Assembly (NCBI GenBank): GCA_902622245.1 | Contig: CACNPC010000003.1 | Location: forward strand, 119,491-177,732 | Direction of reading: 5' to 3' | From: an uncultured Pelagibacteraceae bacterium | GTDB taxonomy: Bacteria > Pseudomonadota > Alphaproteobacteria > Pelagibacterales > Pelagibacteraceae | Length of the DNA: 58,242 bases | Part shown: positions 36,925 through 46,859 of the stretch, piece by piece | Layout: the number at the start of each line of letters is the position of its first letter | How positions within the stretch are numbered: position 1 is the first letter of the stretch | Notes under the pieces: model-generated | What the model was told of the DNA's origin: nothing | What the model saw: only the letters and a program-made list of their open reading frames with translations | The model's database searches: none | Made by a program: the position numbers and the translations under genes

Positions 36925-38525
36925 CAAGTACTTGCAGGAGCATTATCCTTAAATAGTTTGTAGTCTAAACTATCAACTAGAGCTTTAAAAGATGCATCAA
37001 TAATATTTGGAGAAACTCCTATAGTAAACCAATTACCATGTTTTGAGTCTGCACTTTCTATTGAAACTCTAGTAACAGCTCCAGTTCCTGTATTTAAAAT
37101 TCTAACTTTATAATCAACTAATTTTAGATCTTTTAAGTATTCTGAATACTTTTCAAGTTTATTTACATTTTTTCTAATTGCATTATCTAAAGCATTAACA
37201 GGTCCGTTACCCTCGCCTTCACATAATATTTCATGACCATCCACCTCAAGTTTTGCTTTTGCAAATGATATTACTTCACCAGTAGTATCTTTCTTAACAG
37301 AAACATCATATTCATTAATTGAAATATATCTTGGTATTTCACCCATCAATCTTCTAGCCAATAGTTCAAAAGATGCATCAGCACCATCGTAACTATATCC
37401 TATGAACTCTCTATCTTTTACTTCATGAAGAAGTTTTTTAATTTTTGGATCGTCTTTTTTAATATTAATGCCAATTGCATTTAATCTAGACATTATATTA
37501 GATTGACCTGATTGATCAGAAACAACAATATTCCTAGCATTACCTACTTCATCAGGATTAACATGTTCATAAGTTTTTGGATCTTTTTGTACAGCTGATA
37601 CATGCATTCCACCTTTGTGTGAAAATGCAGAAGCGCCCACATAAGGTAAATGTTTATTTGGTTTTCTATTCAGTATTTCATCTAATAATCTCGAACATTG
37701 AGTTAAGTTTTTAATGTTTTCAGGTTTAATATTAATTTCATATTTGTCTGAAAAATCTTTTTTTAAAAAAAAAGTTGGGATCAAAGACATCAAATTTGCA
37801 TTACCACATCTTTCTCCTAGTCCATTAATTGTACCCTGAACCTGCCTTACTCCTGCTTGTACAGCTACTAAACTATTGGCAACTGCATTTTCAGTATCGT
37901 TGTGGGCATGAATTCCTAGGTTTTTTCCAGGTATATGCTTTGTTACTTTTTCTACGATTTTAGAAATTTCGTGAGGCAATGTTCCTCCATTGGTATCACA
38001 TAACACAATCCATCTTGCGCCATTATCATATGCAGCTTTTAAACATGATATTGCATATTCAGGATTTGATTTATAACCATCAAAAAAATGTTCAGCATCA
38101 AACATAAATTCTTTACCTGAATTAACTATATGCTTTGCACTCTCGCTTATATTTTCTAAATTTTGATCATTTGAAATGCCTAAAGCCACATCCACATGAA
38201 AATCCCAACTTTTGCCAAATAAACAAACTGATGAACTCTTTGAATTAATCAAAGATGATAACATAGGGTCATTTTTTGCACTATGCTCTGATTTTTTAGT
38301 CATACCAAAAGCTGTAAGATTTGCATTTTTAAAGTTCTGATCTTTATTAAAAAATTCTGTATCTGTTGGATTTGCCCCTGGCCAACCTCCTTCGATATAA
38401 TCAACTCCTAAGTTATCCAAAGATTTAGAGATTTTTTCTTTTTCATTTAATGAAAAATCAACACCTTGTGTTTGTGCCCCGTCTCTAAGTGTTGTATCGA
38501 ATATATAGATTTTTTCTTTACTCAT
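36924..38525 (-). CDS. cimA: (R)-citramalate synthase
   Basis: 533 residues. It condenses pyruvate and acetyl-CoA to citramalate, giving 2-oxobutanoate for isoleucine without threonine. The TIM-barrel start IFDTTLRDGAQTQGVDFS and DYIEGGWPGANPTD are the CimA type rather than LeuA. The C-terminal regulatory domain follows (VRILNTGTGAVTRVSIES). The ATG at 38525 overlaps the cysS stop (ATGA); a longer frame to 38537 adds only MEIK. A 2-isopropylmalate synthase cannot be excluded by sequence reading alone. Confidence 0.88.
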   Translation of the reverse strand: MSKEKIYIFDTTLRDGAQTQGVDFSLNEKEKISKSLDNLGVDYIEGGWPGANPTDTEFFNKDQNFKNANLTAFGMTKKSEHSAKNDPMLSSLINSKSSSVCLFGKSWDFHVDVALGISNDQNLENISESAKHIVNSGKEFMFDAEHFFDGYKSNPEYAISCLKAAYDNGARWIVLCDTNGGTLPHEISKIVEKVTKHIPGKNLGIHAHNDTENAVANSLVAVQAGVRQVQGTINGLGERCGNANLMSLIPTFFLKKDFSDKYEINIKPENIKNLTQCSRLLDEILNRKPNKHLPYVGASAFSHKGGMHVSAVQKDPKTYEHVNPDEVGNARNIVVSDQSGQSNIMSRLNAIGINIKKDDPKIKKLLHEVKDREFIGYSYDGADASFELLARRLMGEIPRYISINEYDVSVKKDTTGEVISFAKAKLEVDGHEILCEGEGNGPVNALDNAIRKNVNKLEKYSEYLKDLKLVDYKVRILNTGTGAVTRVSIESADSKHGNWFTIGVSPNIIDASFKALVDSLDYKLFKDNAPAST

Positions 38526-39883
38526 TTTAATTTCCACGAGGTTGTACCATCTTTATCTTCAATTAAAATACCCTTATCTAAAAGATCTTTCCTAATTTTA
38601 TCAGCTAATTGATAATTTTTTTCATCTCTTGCTTTATTTCTCTCAGCTATTTTTGAATTAATTTCATCCTCTGAAAGAGAAATTATATTTTTTTTTGTTT
38701 GTATCCACTCTTCTGAAGTATCTGTTAATAGACCTATAAAATTGCAAGCTTTTACAAAAGTTGCTTTATCCTCCTTCGTTCCAGTTGATGCTTTACTATA
38801 TAAAGAATGTAAATTAGCAATGTAACCAGGAGTGTTTAAATCGTCATATAAAGGATCTAATAATTCATCTGGTAATATTGTACTTTTATGAACATCAGAG
38901 TAGGCTGAATACCATTTACTTAAAGTCTTTTCACATTCTGAAATTAGTTTTTCATTCCAATCTAATGCTTGTCTATAGTGGGCACTAATTAACGCCAATC
39001 TTAAAACTTGACCATTATATTTATTTTTAAAATCTTTTATTTTTATTATGTTCCCCTGAGATTTTGCCATTTTTTCATTAGAAAGAGTTATAAAACCGTT
39101 ATGAACCCAATAATTAGCAAATGAATTTGTTTCATTTGCACATCTTGATTGAGCAATCTCGTTTTCATGATGAGGAAAAATCAAGTCTCTACCACCTCCA
39201 TGAATATCAAATTCTTCACCCAAATATCTTTTAGACATAACCGAACATTCTAAGTGCCAACCTGGTCTACCTTTGCCCCAAGGAGAATCCCAAGAAGGCT
39301 CTTTATCTGTTGACGGTTTCCATAATACAAAATCTTCAGGATTCTTTTTTATTTCTGAAACCTCTACTCGTGAACCAGCTATTAATTCATCTAACTTTTT
39401 ATTAGATAGTTTTCCATAATCACTGAATTTTTTAACTTCAAAATAAACATGCTTATCCTTTGAATATGCAAACCCTTTTTTCTCTAGTTCTGCGATCATT
39501 TCAATCATTTGTTTTATATTTTCTGTTGCCTTTGGTTCGCTGTTTGGTGTTTCACATTTTAAGTAATTACAATCCTTATGAAAATTTTCAGTAATTTTTG
39601 AAGTTAAGTCGTTTATAGAAATATTTTGATCATTAGATGCTTTGATTATTTTGTCATCTATGTCTGTTATATTTCTGATATATTTTACAGATGTTGATCC
39701 ATATCTGTTTTTTAAAATTTTATACAGAATATCAAAAACAATTAATGGTCTGGCATTACCAATATGTGGATCATCATAAACAGTAGGACCACAAACATAC
39801 ATGCCTATGGATTTGTCATTTTTGGGTATAAATTTTTCTTTCTTACCACCAAGACTATTGGTTAAAAATATATCTTTAGCCAT
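38522..39883 (-). CDS. cysS: Cysteinyl-tRNA synthetase
   Basis: 453 residues, class I synthetase. The HIGH-type motif HIGN lies in VYDDPHIGNARPL and the KMSKS-type motif in NEKMAKSQGNI. Zinc ligands include the Cys before the HIGN region and the ECSVM/HHENE block. It charges tRNA-Cys. It overlaps cimA by 4 bases and follows nadE after 45 bases. Confidence 0.97.
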   Translation of the reverse strand: MAKDIFLTNSLGGKKEKFIPKNDKSIGMYVCGPTVYDDPHIGNARPLIVFDILYKILKNRYGSTSVKYIRNITDIDDKIIKASNDQNISINDLTSKITENFHKDCNYLKCETPNSEPKATENIKQMIEMIAELEKKGFAYSKDKHVYFEVKKFSDYGKLSNKKLDELIAGSRVEVSEIKKNPEDFVLWKPSTDKEPSWDSPWGKGRPGWHLECSVMSKRYLGEEFDIHGGGRDLIFPHHENEIAQSRCANETNSFANYWVHNGFITLSNEKMAKSQGNIIKIKDFKNKYNGQVLRLALISAHYRQALDWNEKLISECEKTLSKWYSAYSDVHKSTILPDELLDPLYDDLNTPGYIANLHSLYSKASTGTKEDKATFVKACNFIGLLTDTSEEWIQTKKNIISLSEDEINSKIAERNKARDEKNYQLADKIRKDLLDKGILIEDKDGTTSWKLK

Positions 39884-39906
39884 ACAACTAGGAATATACT
39901 TAAATT

Positions 39907-39924
39907 ATAGATTTGTGAATCTAT
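39907..39924 (-). terminator. Weak hairpin between nadE and cysS
   Basis: Perfect 7-bp stem ATAGATT/AATCTAT with a 4-base loop (39907-39913 and 39918-39924). On the minus strand it is followed by AATTTAAG rather than a T-run, so at most a weak terminator or processing site. Confidence 0.25.
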
Positions 39925-39928
39925 TTGA

Positions 39929-40666
39929 TTAATTAGGAATTTTGCATACTGGAATAGGTTCCATTTTATGCAAATTTGCGCTTCGAATTGAATTATATTT
40001 ATCTCGATTTACAGAATTTTCATTGTCCATCGCTTCTTCTAATTCTTTATATGACAAACCAAGCTGTCCCTCATCAGTACGACCATCATCCCATAAACCA
40101 TCTGTAGGAGGAGCATCAATAATCTCTTTTAAAATTCCAAGTTCTTTACCAAGTTCCCATACCTCAGTTTTATTACAATCTGCTATTGGAGAAATATCTA
40201 CTCCACCATCACCATATTTTGTATAAAAACCAACTCCAAAATCTTCAACTTTATTTCCTGTTCCAACAACAATTCCATTGTTTGCGGCAGCTACTTGATA
40301 AAGGGTTGTCATTCTTAATCTTGCTCTAGAATTTGCCATGCCATGCTCACTACCAAAATTGTTTAATGTTCCCTCAAATGTTTTAAATAAACTATCTAAT
40401 TCTAATGTGTGTCCCTCTACATTGGTAAAATTCTTCTTTAACCATTCTTGATGTGCCAAACTTAAATCATGCTGTGCAGATTTTTGTTTAATAGGCATTG
40501 ATAAAACAATTGTTTTTAAACCTGTCATTGCACTTAGTGTGCTTGAAACAGAAGAGTCTATACCACCAGAAATACCAATCACTAAAGATTGAGCCTTTTT
40601 TGGCATACAATTCACATAATCTGAAATCCAGTTTTTAATGTGATTCACTTTATCTTTAGGTGTCAT
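39929..40666 (-). CDS. nadE: NAD synthetase, ammonia-dependent
   Basis: 245 residues. The P-loop-like ATP pyrophosphatase motif GISGGIDSSVSS lies near residues 29-40, with GTGNKVEDFGVGFYTKYGDGG for the nicotinate site. It lacks the long N-terminal glutaminase domain, so it would use ammonia. It makes NAD+, the substrate of NadK encoded earlier in the window. It lies between the DAHP synthase and cysS genes. Confidence 0.93.
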   Translation of the reverse strand: MTPKDKVNHIKNWISDYVNCMPKKAQSLVIGISGGIDSSVSSTLSAMTGLKTIVLSMPIKQKSAQHDLSLAHQEWLKKNFTNVEGHTLELDSLFKTFEGTLNNFGSEHGMANSRARLRMTTLYQVAAANNGIVVGTGNKVEDFGVGFYTKYGDGGVDISPIADCNKTEVWELGKELGILKEIIDAPPTDGLWDDGRTDEGQLGLSYKELEEAMDNENSVNRDKYNSIRSANLHKMEPIPVCKIPN

Positions 40667-40703
40667 AATTTAAATATAAGAAAAAAAATTTATTTTTAAA
40701 CTG

Positions 40704-42083
40704 TTAAGATGCCGCTTTAATTGCAGATTTAGAATACAAACTATTCTTTTTTATCTCATCTGAAATTAAAAATGCTAATTCTATGGCTTGATCAGAATTT
40801 AATCTTGGATCGCAGTGCGTATGATATCTGCTTGATAAATCTGCATCGGATATTTTTTTTGCTCCACCTGTACACTCTGTCACATCCTGTCCAGTCATTT
40901 CAACATGAAGACCACCAGCATAAGAACCTTCTGCTTGATGAACTGCAAATACATTTTTAACTTCGCTTACAACATCATTAAACGGTCTCGTTTTAAAACC
41001 AGTAGTTGATTTAATTGTATTTCCATGCATTGGATCACATGACCAAACAACATTTAAACCTTCCTTTTTAATTCCTCTAATTAATTTTGGTAAAAATTTT
41101 TCAACATTCTGATGGCCAAATCTTGAGATTAACGTTATTTTTCCTTTTTCATTTTTAGGATTTATAACTTCACATATTTTTGCAATCTCATCAGGTTTAG
41201 AAGTTGGACCACATTTGATACCAATTGGATTTTCTATGCCTTTACAAAACTCAACATGCCCTCCATCTAATTGTCTTGTTCTATCCCCTATCCAAACAAA
41301 GTGAGCTGAAGTATCGTGATATTCACCCGTTGTTGAGTCTACTCTTGTCATGCTTTCTTCAAAAGGTAAATGTAAGGCTTCATGAGAAGTCCAAAAATTA
41401 ACTGTGTATAATCTATTATTAAAATCGGATGTAATTCCACAAGCATCCATAAATGCTAAAGCATCTGCTATTTTATCCTCTAACTCTTTAAATTTTTTAG
41501 CTTGTGGACTTTTCTTAATATAATCTAAATTCCATAAATGAACCTTATTTAGGTCAGCAAAACCACCTTTTGAAAAAGCTCTTAAAAGGTTTAAAGTTGA
41601 AGCAGACTGAGAATATGCTTTAAACATTCTTTTTGGATCGGGTCTTCTAGCTTTTTCATTAAAATCAATTGCGTTTATATTATCTCCCAAATAACTTGGT
41701 AATTCTTTGTCACCTTGTTTTTCGGTTGGGGCACTTCTTGGTTTTGAAAATTGTCCTGCAATTCTTCCAAGTTTTACAATAGGCAAAGATGCTGAGTAAG
41801 TCATCACCAATGCCATTTGAAGAATAACTTTAAAAGTATCTCTTATATTGTCAGGATGAAATTCCGCAAAACTTTCTGCACAATCACCACCTTGCAAAAG
41901 AAAAGCTTTTCCATCATTGACCATCGCCAACTGATCTTTTAAATGTCTTGTTTCACCAGCAAATACTAAAGGAGGAAAAGTTTTTAATTTATTTAAAACT
42001 ATCTCCAATTCCTTCTCATCTTCATATTGAGGAATATGTTTGACAGGGTATTTTCTCCAGCTATTTATTTTCCAATTTTTCAT
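40704..42083 (-). CDS. aroG: 3-deoxy-7-phosphoheptulonate (DAHP) synthase, class II
   Basis: 459 residues, the plant-like class II enzyme: WRKYPVKHIPQYED at the start, FLLQGGDCAESFAEF, then IGDRTRQLDGGHVEF and the metal-site DPMHGNT. It is not related in sequence to the E. coli class I AroFGH. It starts the shikimate pathway from erythrose-4-phosphate and PEP. The gene symbol for class II forms varies between annotations. Confidence 0.93.
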   Translation of the reverse strand: MKNWKINSWRKYPVKHIPQYEDEKELEIVLNKLKTFPPLVFAGETRHLKDQLAMVNDGKAFLLQGGDCAESFAEFHPDNIRDTFKVILQMALVMTYSASLPIVKLGRIAGQFSKPRSAPTEKQGDKELPSYLGDNINAIDFNEKARRPDPKRMFKAYSQSASTLNLLRAFSKGGFADLNKVHLWNLDYIKKSPQAKKFKELEDKIADALAFMDACGITSDFNNRLYTVNFWTSHEALHLPFEESMTRVDSTTGEYHDTSAHFVWIGDRTRQLDGGHVEFCKGIENPIGIKCGPTSKPDEIAKICEVINPKNEKGKITLISRFGHQNVEKFLPKLIRGIKKEGLNVVWSCDPMHGNTIKSTTGFKTRPFNDVVSEVKNVFAVHQAEGSYAGGLHVEMTGQDVTECTGGAKKISDADLSSRYHTHCDPRLNSDQAIELAFLISDEIKKNSLYSKSAIKAAS

Positions 42084-42117
42084 TTCAACTCAGAATTGTT
42101 TTAACAGACTTTATTAT

Positions 42118-43938
42118 TTATTCAACAGTGACAGATTTAGCTAAGTTTCTTGGTTTATCTATGTCGTATCCTTTATCTAGTGCAGAGTAATAAGCTAACT
42201 TTTGTAAAGGTATAGTGGTCAAAAAAGGAATAAGTTCATCTGAAATGGCATCAACTTCTATTTGCTCCCAAATATTTTCTGAATAAATTTCATCAGTGCT
42301 TTTATTTGTTATAAGTAAAACTTTTGCACCTCTAGATATAACTTCTTGCATGTTTGAAATAGTTTTTTTGTAATGCTCATCTCTTGGAGCAATTACTACT
42401 ACCGGCATACCTTCCTCTATAAGTGCAAGAGGTCCGTGTTTCATTTCTCCAGCTGGATAACCTTCAGCATGAACATAAGCAAGCTCTTTTAGTTTTAAAG
42501 CACCTTCAAGCGCAATTGGATATGAATAACCTCTACCCAAAAACATTGATCCTTTAGAATTAGCAAAATCTTTTCCTAGTGTTTGGATTTTATCTTCAAT
42601 ATTCAATGTATTTTTTGCGGATTTAGACAAAGATAGTAAATCTTTTATCTTCTTTTGATACTCCTTTTTATTAATTGATTTTTGTTCATAAGAAAGCTTT
42701 GTACATAATAAATAAAGGACTAACATTTGTCCTAAAAAGGCCTTTGTCGATGCAACACCGACTTCTGGGCCACAATGAATAGGTAAAACTAGATCTGCAT
42801 CTCTTGCAATTGAACTTTCAACAACATTTACTACTGCACAAGTTTTAACATTATTCTTTTTGCATAAATCTAATGCAGCAAATGTATCTGCAGTTTCTCC
42901 TGATTGCGAAACAAACACATAAAGACAATCTTTTTTAAATTTAATTTTTCGATATCTAAATTCAGAAGCTATATCAACACTCACATCTAAACTGGTATTA
43001 TGCTCAAACCAATACTTAGCAACAAGACAAGAGTGATATGCTGTTCCGCATCCAATTAAAACTACTGATGAGATTTCATTGATTTTCCAAGCAAAATTAT
43101 AAATATTTATTTCTTTGTTATGTTTGTCGATGTACTCATTGACACAATTCTTTAAAGTGATTGGCTGCTCGTCTATTTCTTTGGCCATATAATATTTGTA
43201 TTCTCCTTTTTCATAATTTTGATCATCTTTAGAAAGATTTAAAATTTTTTTGTTTACTTTAGTTCCATCAGTATCAAAAAATTCAACTTGGTCTTTTTTT
43301 AATATGCAAAATTCTCCATCATTTAAATATGAAATTTTATTAGTCATTGACTTTAATGCATAAGAATCTGAACCAAGATAGTGCTCGTTTGGTCCGTAAC
43401 CAACTGCAAGCGGAGAGCCTCTTCTTGCCCCAACTATCAAATCTGGTTGGTCTTTGAAAATTATTCCTAGTGCAAAACTACCATGCAATTTTTTTAAAAC
43501 TTTTATAATTGTATTTTTAAGACTATTTTTTTTTAAATAATCGGTAACCAAATGAACTATTACTTCTGTATCTGTTTGGGATTTAAACTTAAAGCCTTTA
43601 TTTTCTAATAATTTTTTAAGAATAGTTGAATTTTCAATTATACCATTATGAACTACAGACACATCTTCAGATGAATGAGGGTGTGCATTTATTGAACTAG
43701 GTTTTCCATGTGTTGCCCATCTTACGTGTCCAATACCAATAGAACCAGATATTTTAGTTTGTATAATGTTTTTCTCTAAAGCGTCTACTCTACCCTCACA
43801 TTTTACCTCATTTATATTTCCTTCTGAAAGAGTTGCTATACCCGCGGAGTCATAGCCTCTATACTCAAGTTTTTTTAATGAACTTATAATTCTAGGGGTA
43901 ACCTCTTTAGAGCTTGTAATTCCAACTATTCCACACAT
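42118..43938 (-). CDS. glmS: Glutamine-fructose-6-phosphate aminotransferase (isomerizing)
   Basis: 606 residues. The N-terminal Ntn amidotransferase domain has Cys2 (MCGIVG), HVRWATHGKPS and VVHNGIIEN. Two SIS domains follow (CGTAYHSCLVAK, SQSGETADTFAAL), then a C-terminal KSVTVE tail. It makes glucosamine-6-phosphate for cell-wall and lipid A synthesis. It lies 6 bases after the GlmU acetyltransferase gene. No glmS ribozyme is possible in so short a spacer. Confidence 0.97.
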   Translation of the reverse strand: MCGIVGITSSKEVTPRIISSLKKLEYRGYDSAGIATLSEGNINEVKCEGRVDALEKNIIQTKISGSIGIGHVRWATHGKPSSINAHPHSSEDVSVVHNGIIENSTILKKLLENKGFKFKSQTDTEVIVHLVTDYLKKNSLKNTIIKVLKKLHGSFALGIIFKDQPDLIVGARRGSPLAVGYGPNEHYLGSDSYALKSMTNKISYLNDGEFCILKKDQVEFFDTDGTKVNKKILNLSKDDQNYEKGEYKYYMAKEIDEQPITLKNCVNEYIDKHNKEINIYNFAWKINEISSVVLIGCGTAYHSCLVAKYWFEHNTSLDVSVDIASEFRYRKIKFKKDCLYVFVSQSGETADTFAALDLCKKNNVKTCAVVNVVESSIARDADLVLPIHCGPEVGVASTKAFLGQMLVLYLLCTKLSYEQKSINKKEYQKKIKDLLSLSKSAKNTLNIEDKIQTLGKDFANSKGSMFLGRGYSYPIALEGALKLKELAYVHAEGYPAGEMKHGPLALIEEGMPVVVIAPRDEHYKKTISNMQEVISRGAKVLLITNKSTDEIYSENIWEQIEVDAISDELIPFLTTIPLQKLAYYSALDKGYDIDKPRNLAKSVTVE

Positions 43939-43944
43939 TACTTA

Positions 43945-44553
43945 TTATTTCCTTTTGTAATTTTTCTTTTCTTTTTGATTTGATCTGGTCAATGCCAACG
44001 ACCCTTTGCTTACATTTTTAGTAATTACTGAACCTGCGCCTATGACACTTTTTTCATTTAAAGTAACTGGTGCTACTAAAGATGTATTTGAACCTACAAA
44101 TACTTTATCCTTAATATTTGTTTTACTTTTTTTTCTTCCATCATAATTACAAGTTATTGTTCCAGCTCCAATATTAACATTTTTTCCCAGTAGAGCATCA
44201 CCAATATATGATAAATGATTAACTTTAGAATTTTTGTTTATTGTGGTTTTTTTTACTTCAACAAAATTTCCAATTTTTGATCCAGATTTTATTTTTGTTC
44301 CAGGTCTTAAACGTGCGTATGGACCTACACTTACATCATTATCTATTTTAACACCCTCAAGATGAGAGAAAGACAGAATTTTAACATTGTTTCCTATTTG
44401 AACTTTATCAGCAAATACAACGTAAGGTTCTATCTCTACATTCTTTCCAATTTTAGTATCTTTAGAAAAGAAAACTGTCTCAGGCCCTTTCATTTTGACA
44501 CCTTTTTTTAAAAATTTATCTCGAAGTTTATTTTGTAAATTTTGACTATTCAT
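43945..44553 (-). CDS. glmU: GlmU acetyltransferase domain only (glucosamine-1-phosphate N-acetyltransferase)
   Basis: 202 residues against about 450 for full GlmU. It matches the C-terminal left-handed beta helix: [44 protein letters not shown], and the terminal region ALTRSNQ. The Arg, Lys, His, Tyr and Asn of the acetyl-transfer site are all present. The start lies at the linker helix ([20 protein letters not shown]). The N-terminal uridylyltransferase domain is absent and nothing upstream encodes it. It is directly before glmS. Confidence 0.88.
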   Translation of the reverse strand: MNSQNLQNKLRDKFLKKGVKMKGPETVFFSKDTKIGKNVEIEPYVVFADKVQIGNNVKILSFSHLEGVKIDNDVSVGPYARLRPGTKIKSGSKIGNFVEVKKTTINKNSKVNHLSYIGDALLGKNVNIGAGTITCNYDGRKKSKTNIKDKVFVGSNTSLVAPVTLNEKSVIGAGSVITKNVSKGSLALTRSNQKEKKNYKRK

Positions 44554-44622
44554 CAGATAGTTGTATATAACTGGCTATTAATTTAATTAATTCACAATTT
44601 ATTTCTTATTAATACTTTATAT

Positions 44623-45303
44623 ATGACACAAAAATTCACAGTTCTTTTTGATTTAGATGGTACGTTAGTAGACACAGCACCTGATCTAATGCTTGCTCAT
44701 AACCATGTTATGAAGAAATTTGGATACCCCACAAAATCTCTTGATGAACTTAAAAATACTGTTGGTCAAGGAGCTGGGGCAATGATTGGTAGATCTATAT
44801 GGAGCCAGGCCAAAAAAGAATTAACTTCAATTAATGAGAAAATTAAAAATGAAATGACAGATGAATTTATTTCTTATTATGGAAAAAATATTTTAAATGA
44901 AAGTACTCTGATGCCTGGCGTAAAAGATTTTTTAAATTGGTGTAAAAAAGAAAATATATCAATGGCTGTATGTACGAATAAAACGGAACATCTTGCAGTA
45001 GATCTTCTAAAAAAAATTGGGATATATGATTACTTCGAGTATGTTGCGGGTTATAATACTTTTGATTATTGTAAACCTGATCCGAGACATATAACAACAA
45101 TCATAGAAATTTTAGATGGTAGTAAAAATAAATCAATTATGATCGGTGATAGTGAGTCGGATGCAAATGCAGCTAAAGCGGCAGAAATTCCAATGATTTT
45201 ATTAGAGGATGGATATACTGAAAAAAATATTGATGAAATTTATCATAATCACTTAATAAAAGACTTTGTAGGTATTGAAAAAATTGTATCTCAATATCTT
45301 TAA
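44623..45303 (+). CDS. gph: HAD-family phosphoglycolate phosphatase
   Basis: 226 residues. HAD motif I LFDLDGTLVDT (nucleophile Asp10), motif II in MAVCTNKTEH, and motif III/IV in KPDPRHI and MIGDSESDANAA. The cap begins APDLMLAHN. Gph removes phosphate from 2-phosphoglycolate; other HAD substrates are possible. It is divergent from glmU and 54 bases before prpD. The 69-base divergent gap shows no clear promoter. Confidence 0.85.
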   Translation: MTQKFTVLFDLDGTLVDTAPDLMLAHNHVMKKFGYPTKSLDELKNTVGQGAGAMIGRSIWSQAKKELTSINEKIKNEMTDEFISYYGKNILNESTLMPGVKDFLNWCKKENISMAVCTNKTEHLAVDLLKKIGIYDYFEYVAGYNTFDYCKPDPRHITTIIEILDGSKNKSIMIGDSESDANAAKAAEIPMILLEDGYTEKNIDEIYHNHLIKDFVGIEKIVSQYL

Positions 45304-45346
45304 TATTGATTAATTTATTTTAACTATTAAAACAAAATCACAAATT

Positions 45347-45351
45347 AGGAG
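45347..45351 (+). promoter_or_regulatory. Shine-Dalgarno of prpD (supports TTG start)
   Basis: AGGAG, 5 bases before the TTG at 45357. Strong SD sequences are rare in this window, so this one decides the non-ATG start of prpD. Confidence 0.65.
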
Positions 45352-45356
45352 TTATT

Positions 45357-46859
45357 TTGTTATTACATACAATTAAAGTATATCCATCAAAAATAAATCT
45401 TCCAAAGAAGAAACAGCTTGCATGGAAAATAGCGGAGATAGCAAGTGATAATGCTAAATTAAACAAAAATTCAATAGAAATGGTTATTAATAGAATTATT
45501 GATAACGCTTCAGTTGCTATAGCTTCCTTAAATAGAAGACCTGTAATATCTGCAAGAGAAATGGCAAAAAAACATGTTAGAAAAAATGGAGCTAATCTTT
45601 TTGGCTTAAATTCAAAACTTAAATTTGATTGTGAATGGGCTGCGTGGGCAAATGGAACTGCTGTTAGAGAATTAGATTTTCATGATACATTTCTAGCGGC
45701 TGATTACAGCCATCCTGGTGATAATATTCCTGCTCTTTTAGCAGTGGCACAACAATTAAAAAAAAATGGAAATGATTTATTAAGAGGAATTATAACTGCT
45801 TATGAAGTTCAAGTTAATCTTGTAAAAGCTATTTGTCTTCATAAACACAAAGTTGATCATATCGCTCACTTGGGACCAAGTGTTGCTGCTGGTATTGGAT
45901 CTATGTTAAAATTAAATACAGAAACTATTTATCAAGGTGTTCAACAGGCATTACATGTGAGTGTTTCAACAAGACAATCAAGAAAAGGTGAGATTTCAAG
46001 TTGGAAGGCGTATGCTCCGGCTCATGCAGGAAAATTGGCAATTGAAGCTGTAGATAGAACGATGAGAGGTGAAGGAGCTCCAAGTCCTATTTATGAAGGT
46101 GAAGACAGTGTAATTGCAAGAATATTAGATGGAAAAAATGCTAGATATTTTGTTCCTTTGCCTAAAAAGAACGAAGAAAAGAAAGCCATTCTCGAAACAT
46201 ATACAAAAGAATATTCTGCAGAATATCAAGCTCAAGCATTAATTGATATTGCAAAAGCACTTAATAAAAAAATTGATAATTTAAATACAATTAAAAAAAT
46301 AGATATATATACAAGTCATCATACGCATTATGTAATAGGGACTGGAGCTAATGATCCACAAAAAATGGATCCGAATGCTAGTAGAGAAACTTTAGATCAC
46401 TCAATAATGTATATTTTTGCAGTAGCTTTAGAAGATGCAGATTGGCATCATGTAAAGTCTTATACTAAAAATAGAGCTAACAAAAAAAGTACAATTAAAA
46501 TATGGAGATCAATTAAAACTCATGAGGATAAAAAATGGACAAAGAAATACCATGATCCTGATCCAAAAAAGAAATCTTTTGGTGCAAAGGTTATAGTAAC
46601 ATTAAATAATGGGAAAAAAATTATCGAGGAATTAGAAAGAGCAGATGCTCATCCTTACGGAAAAAGACCTTTTAAAAGAAAAGATTATATAAATAAATTT
46701 AAAATTTTAACAGAAAATATAATTTCAAAAAAAGAAAGTGATAGATTTTTAAAAGATGTTCAAAATTTAAAAAAATTAAAAAATAATCAACTAACAAAAT
46801 TAAATATTGAAGTGAGTAAAAAATATTTAAAATCAAATAATAAAAAAGGAATATTCTAG
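45357..46859 (+). CDS. prpD: 2-methylcitrate dehydratase
   Basis: 500 residues, MmgE/PrpD family: [20 protein letters not shown], then [14 protein letters not shown] and [14 protein letters not shown]. It dehydrates 2-methylcitrate to 2-methylaconitate in the propionyl-CoA oxidation cycle. The frame starts at a TTG with AGGAG 5 bases upstream. The order prpD-prpB-prpC with overlapping ends shows a dedicated operon. Confidence 0.93.
   Translation: MLLHTIKVYPSKINLPKKKQLAWKIAEIASDNAKLNKNSIEMVINRIIDNASVAIASLNRRPVISAREMAKKHVRKNGANLFGLNSKLKFDCEWAAWANGTAVRELDFHDTFLAADYSHPGDNIPALLAVAQQLKKNGNDLLRGIITAYEVQVNLVKAICLHKHKVDHIAHLGPSVAAGIGSMLKLNTETIYQGVQQALHVSVSTRQSRKGEISSWKAYAPAHAGKLAIEAVDRTMRGEGAPSPIYEGEDSVIARILDGKNARYFVPLPKKNEEKKAILETYTKEYSAEYQAQALIDIAKALNKKIDNLNTIKKIDIYTSHHTHYVIGTGANDPQKMDPNASRETLDHSIMYIFAVALEDADWHHVKSYTKNRANKKSTIKIWRSIKTHEDKKWTKKYHDPDPKKKSFGAKVIVTLNNGKKIIEELERADAHPYGKRPFKRKDYINKFKILTENIISKKESDRFLKDVQNLKKLKNNQLTKLNIEVSKKYLKSNNKKGIF

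Noticed and set aside
44554..44622. Divergent glmU/gph promoters
   Set aside because: Several AT-rich hexamers occur but no -35/-10 pair with 16-18 base spacing was convincing on either strand.
45304..45356. Riboswitch or regulator site ahead of prpDBC
   Set aside because: Only 53 AT-rich bases with one Shine-Dalgarno; no conserved stem or known motif is visible.
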